A DNA stretch of 64,000 bases from Chelatococcus sambhunathii. Lineage in GTDB: Bacteria > Pseudomonadota > Alphaproteobacteria > Rhizobiales > Methylopilaceae. A program made the translations under genes and the position numbers. Positions 51,078-60,059 of the stretch are shown piece by piece (position 1 is the first letter of the stretch; every line of letters begins with the position of its first letter). The DNA lies in contig JADBEO010000013.1 in assembly GCA_031316315.1 (NCBI GenBank), positions 1 to 64,000 on the forward strand. Reading direction: 5' to 3'. The notes under the pieces were generated by a model, which searched no databases, had not been told where the DNA came from, and was given only the letters and a program-made list of their open reading frames with translations.

Positions 51078-51243
51078 TTCGTGTCCTTTCAGGACATAGA
51101 GTGTCGTTCACGGCCAAGACGGGATTGCCCGAGCCGCGCAGTTCAGTTCTCAGTTTCAGTTCTATTGGCCTCGCGGCCTGCCGATACGTCGGCGACGTTC
51201 CATCAACCGGCGCAAAAGATTGATGGCATTTCAAGTGGCAAGA

Positions 51244-52668
51244 TTAGGAAAGATTAGGCGTTTCATGGATTTTCATGAGAAGCCCTAAGAGCCTCGCCAG
51301 CGCCCGTTTCTGCCCCGGCGGCGCTCGGGAGCCGCAACGCCCCAAACTGCCGCCCGCGGCCTTCCCTGAGTCACGCCGCGGCATCCTCCCGCCGGAGATG
51401 ATCGACATGCGCCCGCACCACGTCGACCAAGAGCCCGTCCGGCCATATGCCGCCCGCCTCGCCAAGCGCGAGCTGTAAGGCAGTGCGGTCGACGCCGCCG
51501 GTGATTGGACACGCGCGACCGGCGGCGACCACGAGGGCGTCGACAAGCCGGATGTATCTCTCTTCGAGCATGTAATGATCTGCGACCACGTAAGCGCGTC
51601 CCCGATTGGTGATGCGCTTTGTGTGAGTCTATTCGATGAAGTCGTCAACATGTTTTCGCGTAGGTGAAAACACGTATTTGAAGGTAGATAAGTAACGAAT
51701 GACTTATTTAACGCATGCGTCAATTCGTTATTTCTGGCTTTCTTGCTTGCCAGATAGCCAGCACGCCACTCGTCATAGAGGCGCTTAGCTTTCCGCCGGA
51801 TGTCCTGCGTCGCCGAGAACGGCTTGCCGTTGAAGCCCCGCCGGGACCGATCAGCCCCAAGGTAGCGCTGCGCGACCGGCCCGAGGATGCGGAACCGCTT
51901 GGCGCAGTAGCCAGCCCATCCGTCATTGCGGAGCGACTTCAGCCGGAGCTGAAAGTCCGAAGCGTTTCCGCAATCGCCGCCTGCCCGCTTCAGCGCCTCG
52001 CTCACGGCCTCGAAGTCGCGAGGTTCGAAGGCAATGACGCCATGAAGGTGAAGGCGGCCGTCGCCGTCGCGCTCAAGCGCGAGCGCAAAAGGAAGCGCCT
52101 GCCCGACTACGTCCTTCAGAGCCCGCCGGACACGGTCATGCAGAAAGGCGGACTCGGACGGATGCTGAAGGGCTTCGGCCTCGATCTCCCGAGAGAGGTT
52201 GAGGTTGATGGTTCGGGTCGAGCCGAGAGCGCCTGCGCCCCTGACAAGCCATATGAAGCGCTCTTCGTCAGAGAGGTCGCGCCATTCGGCCGGCGTGCGG
52301 TGCCGGCGTGCTGATGGGAAGACGGGACGGAAGCGGTCGCCGGACGGAAGAGGAGCAGGGAGAGCGATGGGTGTCCTGTTCTCGGGGAACAAGCTCCGCA
52401 GCTCGTCCATGAGGTCGTGGATGTCGGGAGAGAAGGTTGGGAGCGGTTGCTCATATACTGAAGCGACCGTCTGAGACGCGCCGGCGATCCGACCAGCGTC
52501 GGCGAGGGCTTCTTGGGAGAAGCGGCGGTCCCGAGCGAGTGATCGCGTGCGGCTTTTGATCCGGTTTTTGACATTTCCGCCGCGAGGGCGAGGCGTCGAG
52601 ATTAATCTCTCGGACGTCGATTTTCTCGGCAACGCCGCCGAGAGACTGCTATACAATGCGGTGTTCAC
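51244..52668 (-). CDS. HUH-type replication initiator-like protein (C-terminal run-on)
   Basis: The 474-residue frame carries GDGRLHLHGVIAFEP (about residues 206-220), the His-hydrophobic-His motif of rolling-circle Rep endonucleases. WAGYCAKRF follows about 50 residues on, a candidate Tyr motif. The N-terminal part is Arg/Ser-rich. From about residue 335 the sequence turns Ser/Arg/Pro-rich without pattern and overlaps another gene in a different frame, so the true protein probably ended near 51,650 and the frame runs on through a lost stop or a frameshift. The start is GTG 52668. Likely role: replication of the element. Confidence 0.6.
   Translation of the reverse strand: MNTALYSSLSAALPRKSTSERLISTPRPRGGNVKNRIKSRTRSLARDRRFSQEALADAGRIAGASQTVASVYEQPLPTFSPDIHDLMDELRSLFPENRTPIALPAPLPSGDRFRPVFPSARRHRTPAEWRDLSDEERFIWLVRGAGALGSTRTINLNLSREIEAEALQHPSESAFLHDRVRRALKDVVGQALPFALALERDGDGRLHLHGVIAFEPRDFEAVSEALKRAGGDCGNASDFQLRLKSLRNDGWAGYCAKRFRILGPVAQRYLGADRSRRGFNGKPFSATQDIRRKAKRLYDEWRAGYLASKKARNNELTHALNKSFVTYLPSNTCFHLRENMLTTSSNRLTQSASPIGDALTWSQIITCSKRDTSGLSTPSWSPPVARVQSPAASTALPYSSRLARRAAYGRTGSWSTWCGRMSIISGGRMPRRDSGKAAGGSLGRCGSRAPPGQKRALARLLGLLMKIHETPNLS
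51371..51589 (-). CDS. Small hypothetical protein overlapping the Rep frame
   Basis: A 72-residue reading frame (EERYIRLVDALVVAAGRACPITGG..., then GLLVDVVRAHVDHLRREDAAA) with more protein-like composition than the Rep frame that overlaps it on the same strand. The start is GTG 51589 or ATG 51571. No domain was recognised. Confidence 0.4.
   Translation of the reverse strand: MVADHYMLEERYIRLVDALVVAAGRACPITGGVDRTALQLALGEAGGIWPDGLLVDVVRAHVDHLRREDAAA
51693..51730. repeat. Inverted repeat in AT-rich tract inside the Rep frame
   Basis: TAACGAATGAC (51693-51703) and GTCAATTCGTTA (51719-51730) are inverted copies apart from one inserted base, with a palindromic GCATGC between. A second small hairpin GTTTTC/GAAAAC lies at about 51651-51670. 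The tract is AT-rich against a GC-rich background. Operator or replication-origin function is possible. Confidence 0.5.
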
Positions 52669-52679
52669 GGACTGATCTG

Positions 52680-52712
52680 AGGCCCTTCGACCGTTGGCGC
52701 GGTCGGGGGCCT
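52680..52712 (+). terminator. Plus-strand-oriented intrinsic terminator
   Basis: AGGCCC...CGACCG (52680-52693) pairs with CGGTCG...GGGCCT (52700-52712), followed on the plus strand by TTTCCTTTTC. Genes on both sides are on the minus strand, so the direction is unexpected. It may stop antisense transcription or serve another role between rep and the tape measure gene. Confidence 0.6.
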
Positions 52713-52779
52713 TTCCTTTTCGTCTGGTGGCCTATGGCCCGCTATAGCGACGCCGAGACGGCGTTGCGCTCGAAAGCGC

Positions 52780-55458
52780 CTATCGCCGTCCCGAATTGAG
52801 CATGCCGCCCTGCCGCAACTGTTGGCCAAGCTCGGATCGCACGAGCTCGCGTAGCGAACCTTCGACTTCGGCAGCGGTGCGCTTGGCGAGATCGTCGTTC
52901 TGCGCTGGCGTGCCGCCGGAGGCGTTCACGGTGATGTTTGGGGCGAGCGTGACGACGTTCGACGTCATGCCTCTCCCGAGCTGCGGCGTCGCCGGCCGGA
53001 GGGGCGTCGGAAGCTCCCGAGCGCGCGGCAGACTGACGGAGCCGCCGACAAGACCGCCGGAGGCGTATCCCTTCCCGGCGCGGTGCAAGGCTTCGAGATT
53101 GGCGACGCCGATGCGCCGGGTCGCCTCTTTCGAGATCACGAACTCCCCGCGGTGAACGACGCCGGCCGGCTCATACTTGCCGCCGTCGCCCGTGTAGCCG
53201 CCGCGATCGAAGCCGAGGAGCTTTCCGAGGAAGCCGAAGATCCCCACGCCCCCGGTCGTGCCGGCGGCGGCGGTCGTGCCCGAGGGCGGCGCGAAGGCGT
53301 TCTGGAAAATCTGCTTCACCGCCATCTCAATGAGCTGATCGGCGACCCGCCCGAGCGCGTTATTGAGGGCGTCAGCCGCAGTCGCGCCGGCGCGAAGATC
53401 TTGGAGGAAGCCCGACGTGGCGCTTGCGCCCATGTCGACGAAGGTCTGCCGCGCCTTGTTCGCCTGCTCGGTCGATTTGGCCGTCGCTTCCTGCGCGGCC
53501 TTCAGCCGGTAAATCTCCGCGATCTTCGCGGCGATGGCCTGTCCTTCCTTCGAGTTGATGTCGACGCCGGCCCGCTGGATTTGCTGAAGCACTTCCTGTT
53601 GCTGCGCGGTCTTGCCGATCTGGTCCGCTTCGAGCCCGAGAGCGTCCATCACGCGCTTGATCGCCTCAGCTTGACGATCGGCGGTCTTTTCGGCGTCCGT
53701 TCGGTCGCCGGCTGCGAGGCGCGTGGCGTTCGCCCGGCGCTCGGCGTAGGCGATCACGTCGTCGGTCGTCTTGCCCGCGCCGAGCAGCGACGGATTGGCC
53801 GCGATCGACTTCGAGCTGATCAAGCCAGCGAGCAGAGTGCCTGGCGCAGCCTTCAGCACCTTCGCGGCGTCGCCCGCGCCGAGGAAGTGCGACAGGTGTA
53901 GGGCAGCTTCGTTCACGCTGACGCCGGCCGCGCGGAGCGTCGCGGCGTTCTCCTTCGCGTAAGCCTCGATCAGCGTCTTCGTGACGTCGCTGTCCTTCCG
54001 CAGCGCGAGGATGGCGCTTTCGCCCATGGTGCGGGCCTGCTCGGGATAGTGCTTGCGGAAGAGTGCAAGCCACGTCGACTCGATGAACTGCCCCGCCCCG
54101 GTCGCGGTGCTGGTCGAGTTGGTCGCGTGATTGTTGCCGCCGCTCTCGGCGGCGATGACGCGCCGGACGTATTGCGCGATGGCGTCGCCGGAGCCGAGCG
54201 GATTGGAGCCGCCGGAGCCGCCCTCGCTCGGGATCACAGTCGGCTTGCCGGCGACCGCCGGAAGCCCGTCCGCCGTGAGGCCCGCATGCTTCGGCGTGAA
54301 GTCGAGCGGATTGGCGTTGATACGCCGGATCTTCTCTTCGATGTCCGCGAGCTGGCGCTTGTAATTTTCGAGCAGCGCCCCGCCGGGCGTGTTCTCCGGC
54401 AGCTTGGATGCTTCCTCGATCTTCGCGCGCAGCTCGTCAGCCTGCTTTTTCAGGTCGTCGAGGCCGGACGGCTGCGGCGCGGGCTTCCCCATGAAGTAGC
54501 CGAGGATGCCGCCCTCGATCTTCCAGCCCTCGAAGACCTTGCCGAGATCGCCGTCGCGGATGCCCTCGATCAGCGACTTTGCCTCGCGGAGCGCCTGCAG
54601 GAACTCTTCGAGCGCAGATTTCACGACGTCGCCGCCGAACTCGACGGCGATCTGCTTTCCGAGCCCGTCGAGCCCGTCCTTCAGCTCCGTCAGCTTGTCG
54701 TCGAGATCGGCGGCCTTTTTGACGAGATCGTTTCCGAGCACCGCGCCGGCTCGGTTCGCCTGCGCCGCCATGTCGGCGAGGCCCTTGCGTCCGTCCGCGA
54801 GCGCCAGCACAAGCGCCGGCCCGCCGCTGCGGCCGAAAGCCATGGTCGCGAGGTTAAGCCGGTCCTGCTCGCTCTCGGCGTTTTTGATCAGCTCGGCGAA
54901 GTCGCCGAGGAGATCGGATAGCGGGCGCATCTCGCCCTTGGCGTTCCGCATCGCGACGCCGTTGGCCTCGAAGACCTTGGCGAGATCGCCGCCGCCGGCC
55001 GCGGCCTTCGACACGTTGATGCTGAATTTCTGAAGCCCGTTCGCCGCGTCCGCGCTCTCGCCGCCTGACTGGCGCACTGCGAAGGCGAACTCTTGGACGA
55101 ACTGCGCGGACGCGCCGGTGCGCTCGGCGACGTCATTGAGCTTGGCGAGATCGGCGATGGACTTGTCGACGCCGTCGATCGAGACGCCCGCGAACGCGCC
55201 GGCCGCGAGGCCCGCGAGCGCACCCTTCACGGCGAGGCCAACGGCGGAAGCGCCGCGCGAGAGCCGGGACAGGCTGTCATTCGAGCGATCGGCGGCGTCC
55301 GACATTGAGCGTTCAAGCCGGGACGCCGCTTCCTTCGCACGCGCCTCGATCGCGCCGAACTGGCGCTGCGCGGTGCGGTTCGCCTTCTCAAAATTGCGCT
55401 CAAAGTCGCGGATGCGGGCTTCGAGGTCGATAACAAGCTGCGCGTCTTCGGACGCCAT
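52780..55458 (-). CDS. Phage tail tape measure protein with lytic transglycosylase-like domain
   Basis: An 892-residue protein that sets tail length. It has an N-terminal coiled coil ([26 protein letters not shown]), a hydrophobic segment ([21 protein letters not shown]), long helical repeats and an SLT-type domain in the middle ([37 protein letters not shown]). The C-terminal [35 protein letters not shown] block is common in lambda-type tape measures. It follows TerL after 12 bp and is the last structural gene before the Rep gene. Confidence 0.9.
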   Translation of the reverse strand: MASEDAQLVIDLEARIRDFERNFEKANRTAQRQFGAIEARAKEAASRLERSMSDAADRSNDSLSRLSRGASAVGLAVKGALAGLAAGAFAGVSIDGVDKSIADLAKLNDVAERTGASAQFVQEFAFAVRQSGGESADAANGLQKFSINVSKAAAGGGDLAKVFEANGVAMRNAKGEMRPLSDLLGDFAELIKNAESEQDRLNLATMAFGRSGGPALVLALADGRKGLADMAAQANRAGAVLGNDLVKKAADLDDKLTELKDGLDGLGKQIAVEFGGDVVKSALEEFLQALREAKSLIEGIRDGDLGKVFEGWKIEGGILGYFMGKPAPQPSGLDDLKKQADELRAKIEEASKLPENTPGGALLENYKRQLADIEEKIRRINANPLDFTPKHAGLTADGLPAVAGKPTVIPSEGGSGGSNPLGSGDAIAQYVRRVIAAESGGNNHATNSTSTATGAGQFIESTWLALFRKHYPEQARTMGESAILALRKDSDVTKTLIEAYAKENAATLRAAGVSVNEAALHLSHFLGAGDAAKVLKAAPGTLLAGLISSKSIAANPSLLGAGKTTDDVIAYAERRANATRLAAGDRTDAEKTADRQAEAIKRVMDALGLEADQIGKTAQQQEVLQQIQRAGVDINSKEGQAIAAKIAEIYRLKAAQEATAKSTEQANKARQTFVDMGASATSGFLQDLRAGATAADALNNALGRVADQLIEMAVKQIFQNAFAPPSGTTAAAGTTGGVGIFGFLGKLLGFDRGGYTGDGGKYEPAGVVHRGEFVISKEATRRIGVANLEALHRAGKGYASGGLVGGSVSLPRARELPTPLRPATPQLGRGMTSNVVTLAPNITVNASGGTPAQNDDLAKRTAAEVEGSLRELVRSELGQQLRQGGMLNSGRR

Positions 55459-55470
55459 TTCCGATGTTCC

Positions 55471-57087
55471 TTACCAGACGAGAAAGCCGTCGGGACGGGC
55501 GTCCGCGTCGGCGTAGATGCTGCGGGTTTCTTGGTTCATGAAGGCGCGGCCGACCGCCATCGCCGCCGCCTGCGCGCCGTCGATCCGGTCCCGGCTCTTG
55601 CCCTTGTGGAAGCTCTTGTTGCCGGGCGTGTCGGTGTGGACGGCGATGTTGCTGAAGTTCCAGCGCAGGACCGGGTGCCCGCCGTGCCGGAAGCGCCGGC
55701 CGATGATGGCGCGCTCCAATTCCTTCACGGCCGGGGCCATCGTGACCCACCCTTGGCGCATCTCGATCGCCGGCAAGCCGTCGTCGATCAGGTTCGCCAT
55801 CATGTTACGGCCCATGTGCGGGTCGAAGGCGATCTCGCGGACATCGAAGCGATCGCAGAGATCGCGAATGCGCGCTTCGACGGTGCGGAAGTCGACCACG
55901 TTGCCGGGCGTAGCCTCGATCAGCCCGGCTTCGGCCCATGTCGGATAGGGAACGCCGTCCCGGTCAGCCCGGCCGCGCAGGTTGTCCCGCGGGCAGAAGA
56001 ACCACGGCACGACCGCATAGCCTTCTTCGCCGTCGCGGAACGCCGCGACGACGGCCGTGAGGTCGCCGTTGCTCGACAGGTCGACGCCAAGCCAGCACGG
56101 CGCGCGGTCGCGCTCAAAGGCGTCAAGGTCGATTGGCTGCGCGCCCGCGTCATAAACCGCCATCTCGACGAAGGGATCGGCGCTGTGATCAAGCCAGACA
56201 TTGAGGTGAAGCTGACGGAACGCCTCACGGTCGCCGGGACGGCTTTCCGCCTCGCGCGCGAGCTGGCGAAGCCCTTCGATGTCGGGATAAGGGGGCGAGC
56301 AAGACAGGCCGGGATTGACCGACCGCCACAGAGCTTCATCGCGCCAGTCGGCGTTGGCGTCCGCCTCGAAGAGGATCGGCAGCGTCGCGGGATCTTCGAT
56401 CTCGCCGCGCGCGACCTTCCGCGCGTAGTCGACGATGTCATGGGCGACGTTATCCTGCCCCCGGCCGGCGGTCGTGGCGACCACGAGCAGCGAGCCCGGC
56501 GTCTTCGGCAGGCCCGATCGCAGCACGTCCCAGAGGTCGCGCTTCGGCCATGCGTGAAGTTCGTCGGCGAGCACGAAGACCGGCGTGCGGCCATGCTGAG
56601 TGCCGGCGTCCGCCGAGATGCTTTCGAGGAAGGAACCGTCGCGGACGTGCGTCAGCCGGTTTCGGCTGTCGACGATGCGGGTCGCGCCCAACGTCGCCTT
56701 GTGCGACCGGATGATGCCGACCGCTTCAGCGTAGGCGAGCCGGGCCTGCTTTCGATCTGCCGCGGCGGAGATCACTTCGCCGCCGGGAACCCGCTCGGGA
56801 CCGATCGCGTGCAACAGCGCGAGCGCCGCGGCGATCGAGGTCTTCCGGTTGCCGCGCGGCAAGAGAAGCACGACCGTCTTCACGATGCGCGAGCCGTCGT
56901 CATGACGCGGGCCATAGACGCGCCGGACGATGCGTTCCTGCCAGCGGTCGAGCGCGAAGGCGCGGCCCGGCGCCCGGCTCTTCGGGTGCTTCAGCGCCCG
57001 CAGAAACCGAACCGCGCGCTCGCCATGCCCGAACGGGTCGGCGATCGGCGAGCCGTCAAAGACCCAAGTCGGCGTCGTCGTCGGCAT
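55471..57087 (-). CDS. Terminase large subunit (HK97-type)
   Basis: A packaging ATPase/nuclease of about 538 residues. ATPase domain: Walker A-like LLPRGNRKTS, Walker B VFVLADELHAW, then VVATTAG coupling. Nuclease domain: LGVDLSSNGDLTAVV with the first metal-binding Asp, and AFDPHMGRNMMANL. Related to HK97 and P27-linked terminases. ATG 57087 is chosen; GTG 57096 is possible. It overlaps TerS by about 32 bp. Confidence 0.93.
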   Translation of the reverse strand: MPTTTPTWVFDGSPIADPFGHGERAVRFLRALKHPKSRAPGRAFALDRWQERIVRRVYGPRHDDGSRIVKTVVLLLPRGNRKTSIAAALALLHAIGPERVPGGEVISAAADRKQARLAYAEAVGIIRSHKATLGATRIVDSRNRLTHVRDGSFLESISADAGTQHGRTPVFVLADELHAWPKRDLWDVLRSGLPKTPGSLLVVATTAGRGQDNVAHDIVDYARKVARGEIEDPATLPILFEADANADWRDEALWRSVNPGLSCSPPYPDIEGLRQLAREAESRPGDREAFRQLHLNVWLDHSADPFVEMAVYDAGAQPIDLDAFERDRAPCWLGVDLSSNGDLTAVVAAFRDGEEGYAVVPWFFCPRDNLRGRADRDGVPYPTWAEAGLIEATPGNVVDFRTVEARIRDLCDRFDVREIAFDPHMGRNMMANLIDDGLPAIEMRQGWVTMAPAVKELERAIIGRRFRHGGHPVLRWNFSNIAVHTDTPGNKSFHKGKSRDRIDGAQAAAMAVGRAFMNQETRSIYADADARPDGFLVW

Positions 57088-57469
57088 GGTCTTCACGGAT
57101 CGAGGGGCGCGAGCGCGAGACGGGCGTGAGCCCTAGCTCGGCGGCGCAAAGCCGCGCCGTCGTCATGGCGGCGTTCATGATGCCGAAAGCGGGATGGCGC
57201 TTTGGGCCGTCCGGCGTGGCGGTGATCAGCCCGTCCCGGGTGATGGCGCGCTGCGCCTCGCGCACGATGCCGGTGGCGGTCACGTAGCTTTCGAGGGTGC
57301 CGAGATCAGCTTCGGTCAAGGTGCCGCGTTCGGCGAGGATCGGCGCGACGCGCTTCCATTCGGCCTTGGCGTCGGGCGACAGCCAGGTAGGGGCGCGCGG
57401 CGTCGCGGCGACGGTCGCCGAACCGGAGACGATCGCGGCGGGCTTCCTTCCCCTCACGACGCGACGCAC
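57056..57469 (-). CDS. Terminase small subunit, P27 family
   Basis: A 137-residue TerS. Family marks: P..LSPDAKAEWKRVAPILAERGTLTEADLGTLESYVTATGIVREAQRAI (helical DNA-binding part) and ATPDGPKRHPAFGIMNAAMTTARLCAAELGLTPVSRSR, typical of P27. The start is GTG 57469, overlapping the head-closure gene by 16 bp. It recognises the pac/cos DNA and recruits TerL. Confidence 0.9.
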   Translation of the reverse strand: MRRVVRGRKPAAIVSGSATVAATPRAPTWLSPDAKAEWKRVAPILAERGTLTEADLGTLESYVTATGIVREAQRAITRDGLITATPDGPKRHPAFGIMNAAMTTARLCAAELGLTPVSRSRPSIREDHADDDADLGL

Positions 57470-57756
57470 CTGATCTCGACGCCGGCGCGCCCGAGCGGGC
57501 GCAGCTCGACGATGTCATGGGCGCGGCCGGCGAGCGTGATGCGGTTCGCGGTCGAGAGGCCGGCGACGGAGCGAATGCGGAGCGTGACGGACTGCGGCGC
57601 GGCGACGCCCGGCCCTTCGTCGGAATCGATGACGCCCTGATCCATGATCCATGCGCGGACGGTCTTCACCGTCGCCCATGTCTCGGCGACGCCGCCGAAC
57701 TCATTTGCGGTTTCGGTCGCAGCCTCAATCGAGATCAGACAGCGGCGCGCGGTCAC
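57454..57756 (-). CDS. Phage head closure/head-tail adaptor protein
   Basis: A 100-residue protein: CLISIEAATETANEFGGVAETWATVKTVRAWIMDQG, then PQSVTLRIRSVAGLSTANRITLAGRAHDIVELRPLGRAGVEIRC. This is the small beta-barrel pattern of head-closure proteins (SPP1 gp16/HK97-type adaptor). GTG 57756 overlaps the upstream stop as GTGA. Confidence 0.8.
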   Translation of the reverse strand: MTARRCLISIEAATETANEFGGVAETWATVKTVRAWIMDQGVIDSDEGPGVAAPQSVTLRIRSVAGLSTANRITLAGRAHDIVELRPLGRAGVEIRCVAS

Positions 57757-58142
57757 TTCAGCACCACGCGCAGAGAAACGACGCCGTGCGTCGCGTTGTC
57801 GTCGCGCAGGAAGCGCGCATTCACGAGATGTCCGCGCGCGTAAGCGCGACCCTCGATCGGCCAGACGCCCGGCGGGAGCGCGTCGCGGATCGCGCCGACG
57901 ATCGCCTTCGCGGCGGTCGTGTCGGGCCCTTCGGTCCACACATGAAGGTCTACCAAAGCGACGTCCGCAAAGGTCTCGTCATGGTCCGCATAGAAGACGA
58001 TCGCCTCGCCGAGAATGACGCTCGGGAAGCGTTCCGGGAGGCCGTGGCGGTCGGCGATGTTCGCGGCCGGGACAAGCGCGGTCACGGCGGCCGCGGCCTT
58101 TAGGCGGCCGGCAACGTGCTTCTGAACGGCGAGCGCGGTCAC
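57753..58142 (-). CDS. DUF3168-type tail-completion protein, copy 1
   Basis: A 129-residue protein: VTALAVQKHVAGRLKAAAAVTALVPAANIADRHGLPERFPSVILGEAIV, then AAKAIVGAIRDALPP and a C-terminal VVSLRVVLK. It matches the DUF3168/tail-terminator-like fold in layout. GTG 58142 overlaps the upstream stop (GTGA); ATG 58154 is an alternative. It is related to the neighbouring gene at 58,139. Confidence 0.75.
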   Translation of the reverse strand: MTALAVQKHVAGRLKAAAAVTALVPAANIADRHGLPERFPSVILGEAIVFYADHDETFADVALVDLHVWTEGPDTTAAKAIVGAIRDALPPGVWPIEGRAYARGHLVNARFLRDDNATHGVVSLRVVLK

Positions 58143-58522
58143 TTCAGCACCCATGCCTGCAAGTGGATGACAGCGTGCCGCGCTTCGACGTAGTCCGCGG
58201 GCCAGATGATGCCGCGCAAGTAGCGACGGGACGCGGGCGCGATTGGGATCGTGCGCAGGTTTGAGTTGATCGCGTTGACGATAGCGGTGGGCGCGGGACC
58301 GTTAAGAGCGCGCGTGAAGACGTGAATGTCGCATTCGATCAGGTCGGTATCGGCGCGGGTATCGGTAACGTCGACAGCTTTCGCGATGATGACTTCCGCG
58401 TTGGTATGGGGGAGCCCATCTTCCAACGCGATATTCTCCGCGATGACGACGGCGGTGACGTCTTGCGAGGTGGTAAGCCGGGAGAGCAAATGCTGCTCGA
58501 AGGCATCCGTGATGACGGTCAC
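58139..58522 (-). CDS. DUF3168-type tail-completion protein, copy 2
   Basis: A 127-residue paralogue of the gene downstream: VTVITDAFEQHLLSRLTTSQDVTAVVIAENIALEDGLPHTNAEVIIA, TAIVNAINSNLRTIPI, RRYLRGIIW and VIHLQAWVLK. Its codon use looks less GC-rich than copy 1, hinting that it was acquired separately rather than by recent duplication. GTG 58522 overlaps the gp10-like stop (GTGA). Confidence 0.7.
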   Translation of the reverse strand: MTVITDAFEQHLLSRLTTSQDVTAVVIAENIALEDGLPHTNAEVIIAKAVDVTDTRADTDLIECDIHVFTRALNGPAPTAIVNAINSNLRTIPIAPASRRYLRGIIWPADYVEARHAVIHLQAWVLK

Positions 58523-58935
58523 TGGCGCGCCCATGCGTCTTTGACGGCCTTCGAGATCGAGCGCTTGATCCGGTTCGTGAGGCGCTTCCGCTTCAGCCGG
58601 AACGCCGGCCAGAAAAACGGCTGCGCCTTGGCGGTCTTGGTCCCGTATTCCTGAAGGTGCGGATAGCGGACGTCCGAGTTGCCCGCGGTCACGCGAACCG
58701 TCAGCTCCGGGACGACGGCCGCGCCGCCCGGCTGGCTATAGGCAGGCGTCGACTGCCCGGCGGGCGTGGCGACGATCGACGCTTTCAGGTCGCCGGTGTC
58801 CTCCGGCGCGAGCTGTTGCATCGTGCCGACAAGCTCATCCGCCGACTTCGTGAGAGCCGGCACGACGGCCGCGCGGGCGGCCGGCGGGATCGCCATCAGG
58901 CGCTTTTCGAGACGCTGAAGCTGCGCAGACGCCAT
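58519..58935 (-). CDS. HK97 gp10-like tail-component protein
   Basis: A 138-residue protein: QRLEKRLMAIPPAARAAVVPALTKSADELVGTMQQLAPEDTGDLKASI, then TVRVTAGNSDVRYPHLQEYGTKTAKAQPFFWPAFRLKRKRLTNRIKRSISKAVKDAW. The APEDTGDLKASI and YPHLQEYGT..Q.FF.PA signatures are diagnostic of HK97-gp10_like. ATG 58935 overlaps the gp6-like stop by one base. Confidence 0.88.
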   Translation of the reverse strand: MASAQLQRLEKRLMAIPPAARAAVVPALTKSADELVGTMQQLAPEDTGDLKASIVATPAGQSTPAYSQPGGAAVVPELTVRVTAGNSDVRYPHLQEYGTKTAKAQPFFWPAFRLKRKRLTNRIKRSISKAVKDAWARQ

Positions 58936-59216
58936 CAGAAAGCCCACGCGCGATAGGGCGTGATTAGGTCGAAGACGCCGGCCGGGAGCGTGCCGCGCTC
59001 GACGCCGGCAAGGCTCGCTTCGCCGCTTTCATAGAGATGGCCGGCGAGGATGCGCACGGCTTCGAGTAGCGGCGCGGGCGACGCGGTCGTGAGCGGATCG
59101 CCGGTGAAGGCGGCGACCCATGTCTCCGCGACCGCAATCTTGCGCGTGAGGGTGGCGTCGTCGGCGTCGTCTTCGATGCCGAGATGCGCCTTCAGGTCTT
59201 CGAGGGTGAGCGTCAT
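58935..59216 (-). CDS. gp6-like head-tail connector
   Basis: A 93-residue protein MTLTLEDLKAHLGIEDDADDATLTRKIAVAETWVAAFTG..., PLLEAVRILAGHLYESGEAS, the helical head-tail connector fold of the HK97 gp6-like family (PF05135). It forms the ring below the portal. Confidence 0.88.
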   Translation of the reverse strand: MTLTLEDLKAHLGIEDDADDATLTRKIAVAETWVAAFTGDPLTTASPAPLLEAVRILAGHLYESGEASLAGVERGTLPAGVFDLITPYRAWAF

Positions 59217-59232
59217 TTCCGAAAAATCCTAA

Positions 59233-59718
59233 TTAGCTGCAATCTTGCGCGGAGCTTCCCCCGCCGGTCCCTAGTCGATCGACAGAAGTCGGGAGATACC
59301 CCCCGCCGCTCTTCCTTTGGCCGCGACCGGACAACTGCGCGTGTTCCGTCAGCATGCGCTCGACGGGCCATCCATTGCGGACGCGCTGATGCAGTGTGTT
59401 CGCGCTGATGCCGCTGCGTTCCGCCCATTCGGCGATGGTGAGCGACAGGCCGTCATAATGGATGATCTGCGCGACCTTCTTCCCGCGCTTCGGCTTCATG
59501 TCGGCTTCGGCGATCAGCCTCGCCGCTTCAGCGCGGACAGTGCGGGGATCGAGCGCCGCATTGACGCAAACCTCTTCGAGATCGCCGTTCGGCTGCATGA
59601 GCCACGCGCGGGCCTGTTCGCGGTCCTTGCGGGCATGGTCGCCCATCGTGGTCGCGTCTGCGATGGCTTGCACGACGACGGCTTGCCAGAGACGGACGTT
59701 GGCGATCTGGCAGGTCAC
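59233..59718 (-). CDS. Phage hypothetical protein with DNA-binding helix-turn-helix
   Basis: A 161-residue protein. The N-terminal half is helical and charged; the centre, LSLTIAEWAERSGISANTLHQRVRNGWPVERMLTE (about residues 91-125), is a helix-turn-helix of the type found in HNH-linked phage proteins. GTG 59718 overlaps the HNH stop (GTGA). Confidence 0.65.
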   Translation of the reverse strand: MTCQIANVRLWQAVVVQAIADATTMGDHARKDREQARAWLMQPNGDLEEVCVNAALDPRTVRAEAARLIAEADMKPKRGKKVAQIIHYDGLSLTIAEWAERSGISANTLHQRVRNGWPVERMLTEHAQLSGRGQRKSGGGYLPTSVDRLGTGGGSSAQDCS

Positions 59719-60059
59719 GGCGCGCGCCTTTCTTCGGATTGGATCGGTCCCGAGTGGCAGGGCGTGCAAACGGCCTCCCAGTTCGACCGACGCCAGAAGA
59801 GCGAGCGGTCGCCACGATGCGGGATGATGTGATTGACGATGGTCGACGGCGCGCCGCAGCGGACGCACGTCGGATGGGCGAGCAGGTAAGCGGCGCGTTC
59901 GCGCTGCCACTTGCTGTCATAACCACGGGCGCGAGCGGTCGGACGGGCGGCGTCGTGCCGGGCCTTGCGCTCGGCGTCTCGCTTGATCTGACACGCGCAG
60001 CGGACGCCGGAGGCGACGACACGGCCGCAGCCGCAGACGCGAGGGGCGCGGGTAGGCAT
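59715..60059 (-). CDS. HNH endonuclease
   Basis: A 114-residue HNH nuclease. Zinc cysteines are CGCGRVVASGVRCAC and CVRCGAPSTIVNHIIPHRGDRSLFWRRSNWEAVCTPCHS, with the catalytic HNH spread over VNHIIPH, N of RRSNW and CHS. Phage HNH proteins often help terminase cut concatemers in HK97-type phages. ATG 60059 overlaps the stop of the 50-aa gene (TGATG). Confidence 0.9.
   Translation of the reverse strand: MPTRAPRVCGCGRVVASGVRCACQIKRDAERKARHDAARPTARARGYDSKWQRERAAYLLAHPTCVRCGAPSTIVNHIIPHRGDRSLFWRRSNWEAVCTPCHSGPIQSEERRAP

Noticed and set aside
51715-52314. 199-codon plus-strand frame across the rep gene
   Set aside because: It is antisense to the HLHGV-containing Rep frame and has no domain. The plus-strand terminator at 52,680 made it worth considering, but evidence is too thin.
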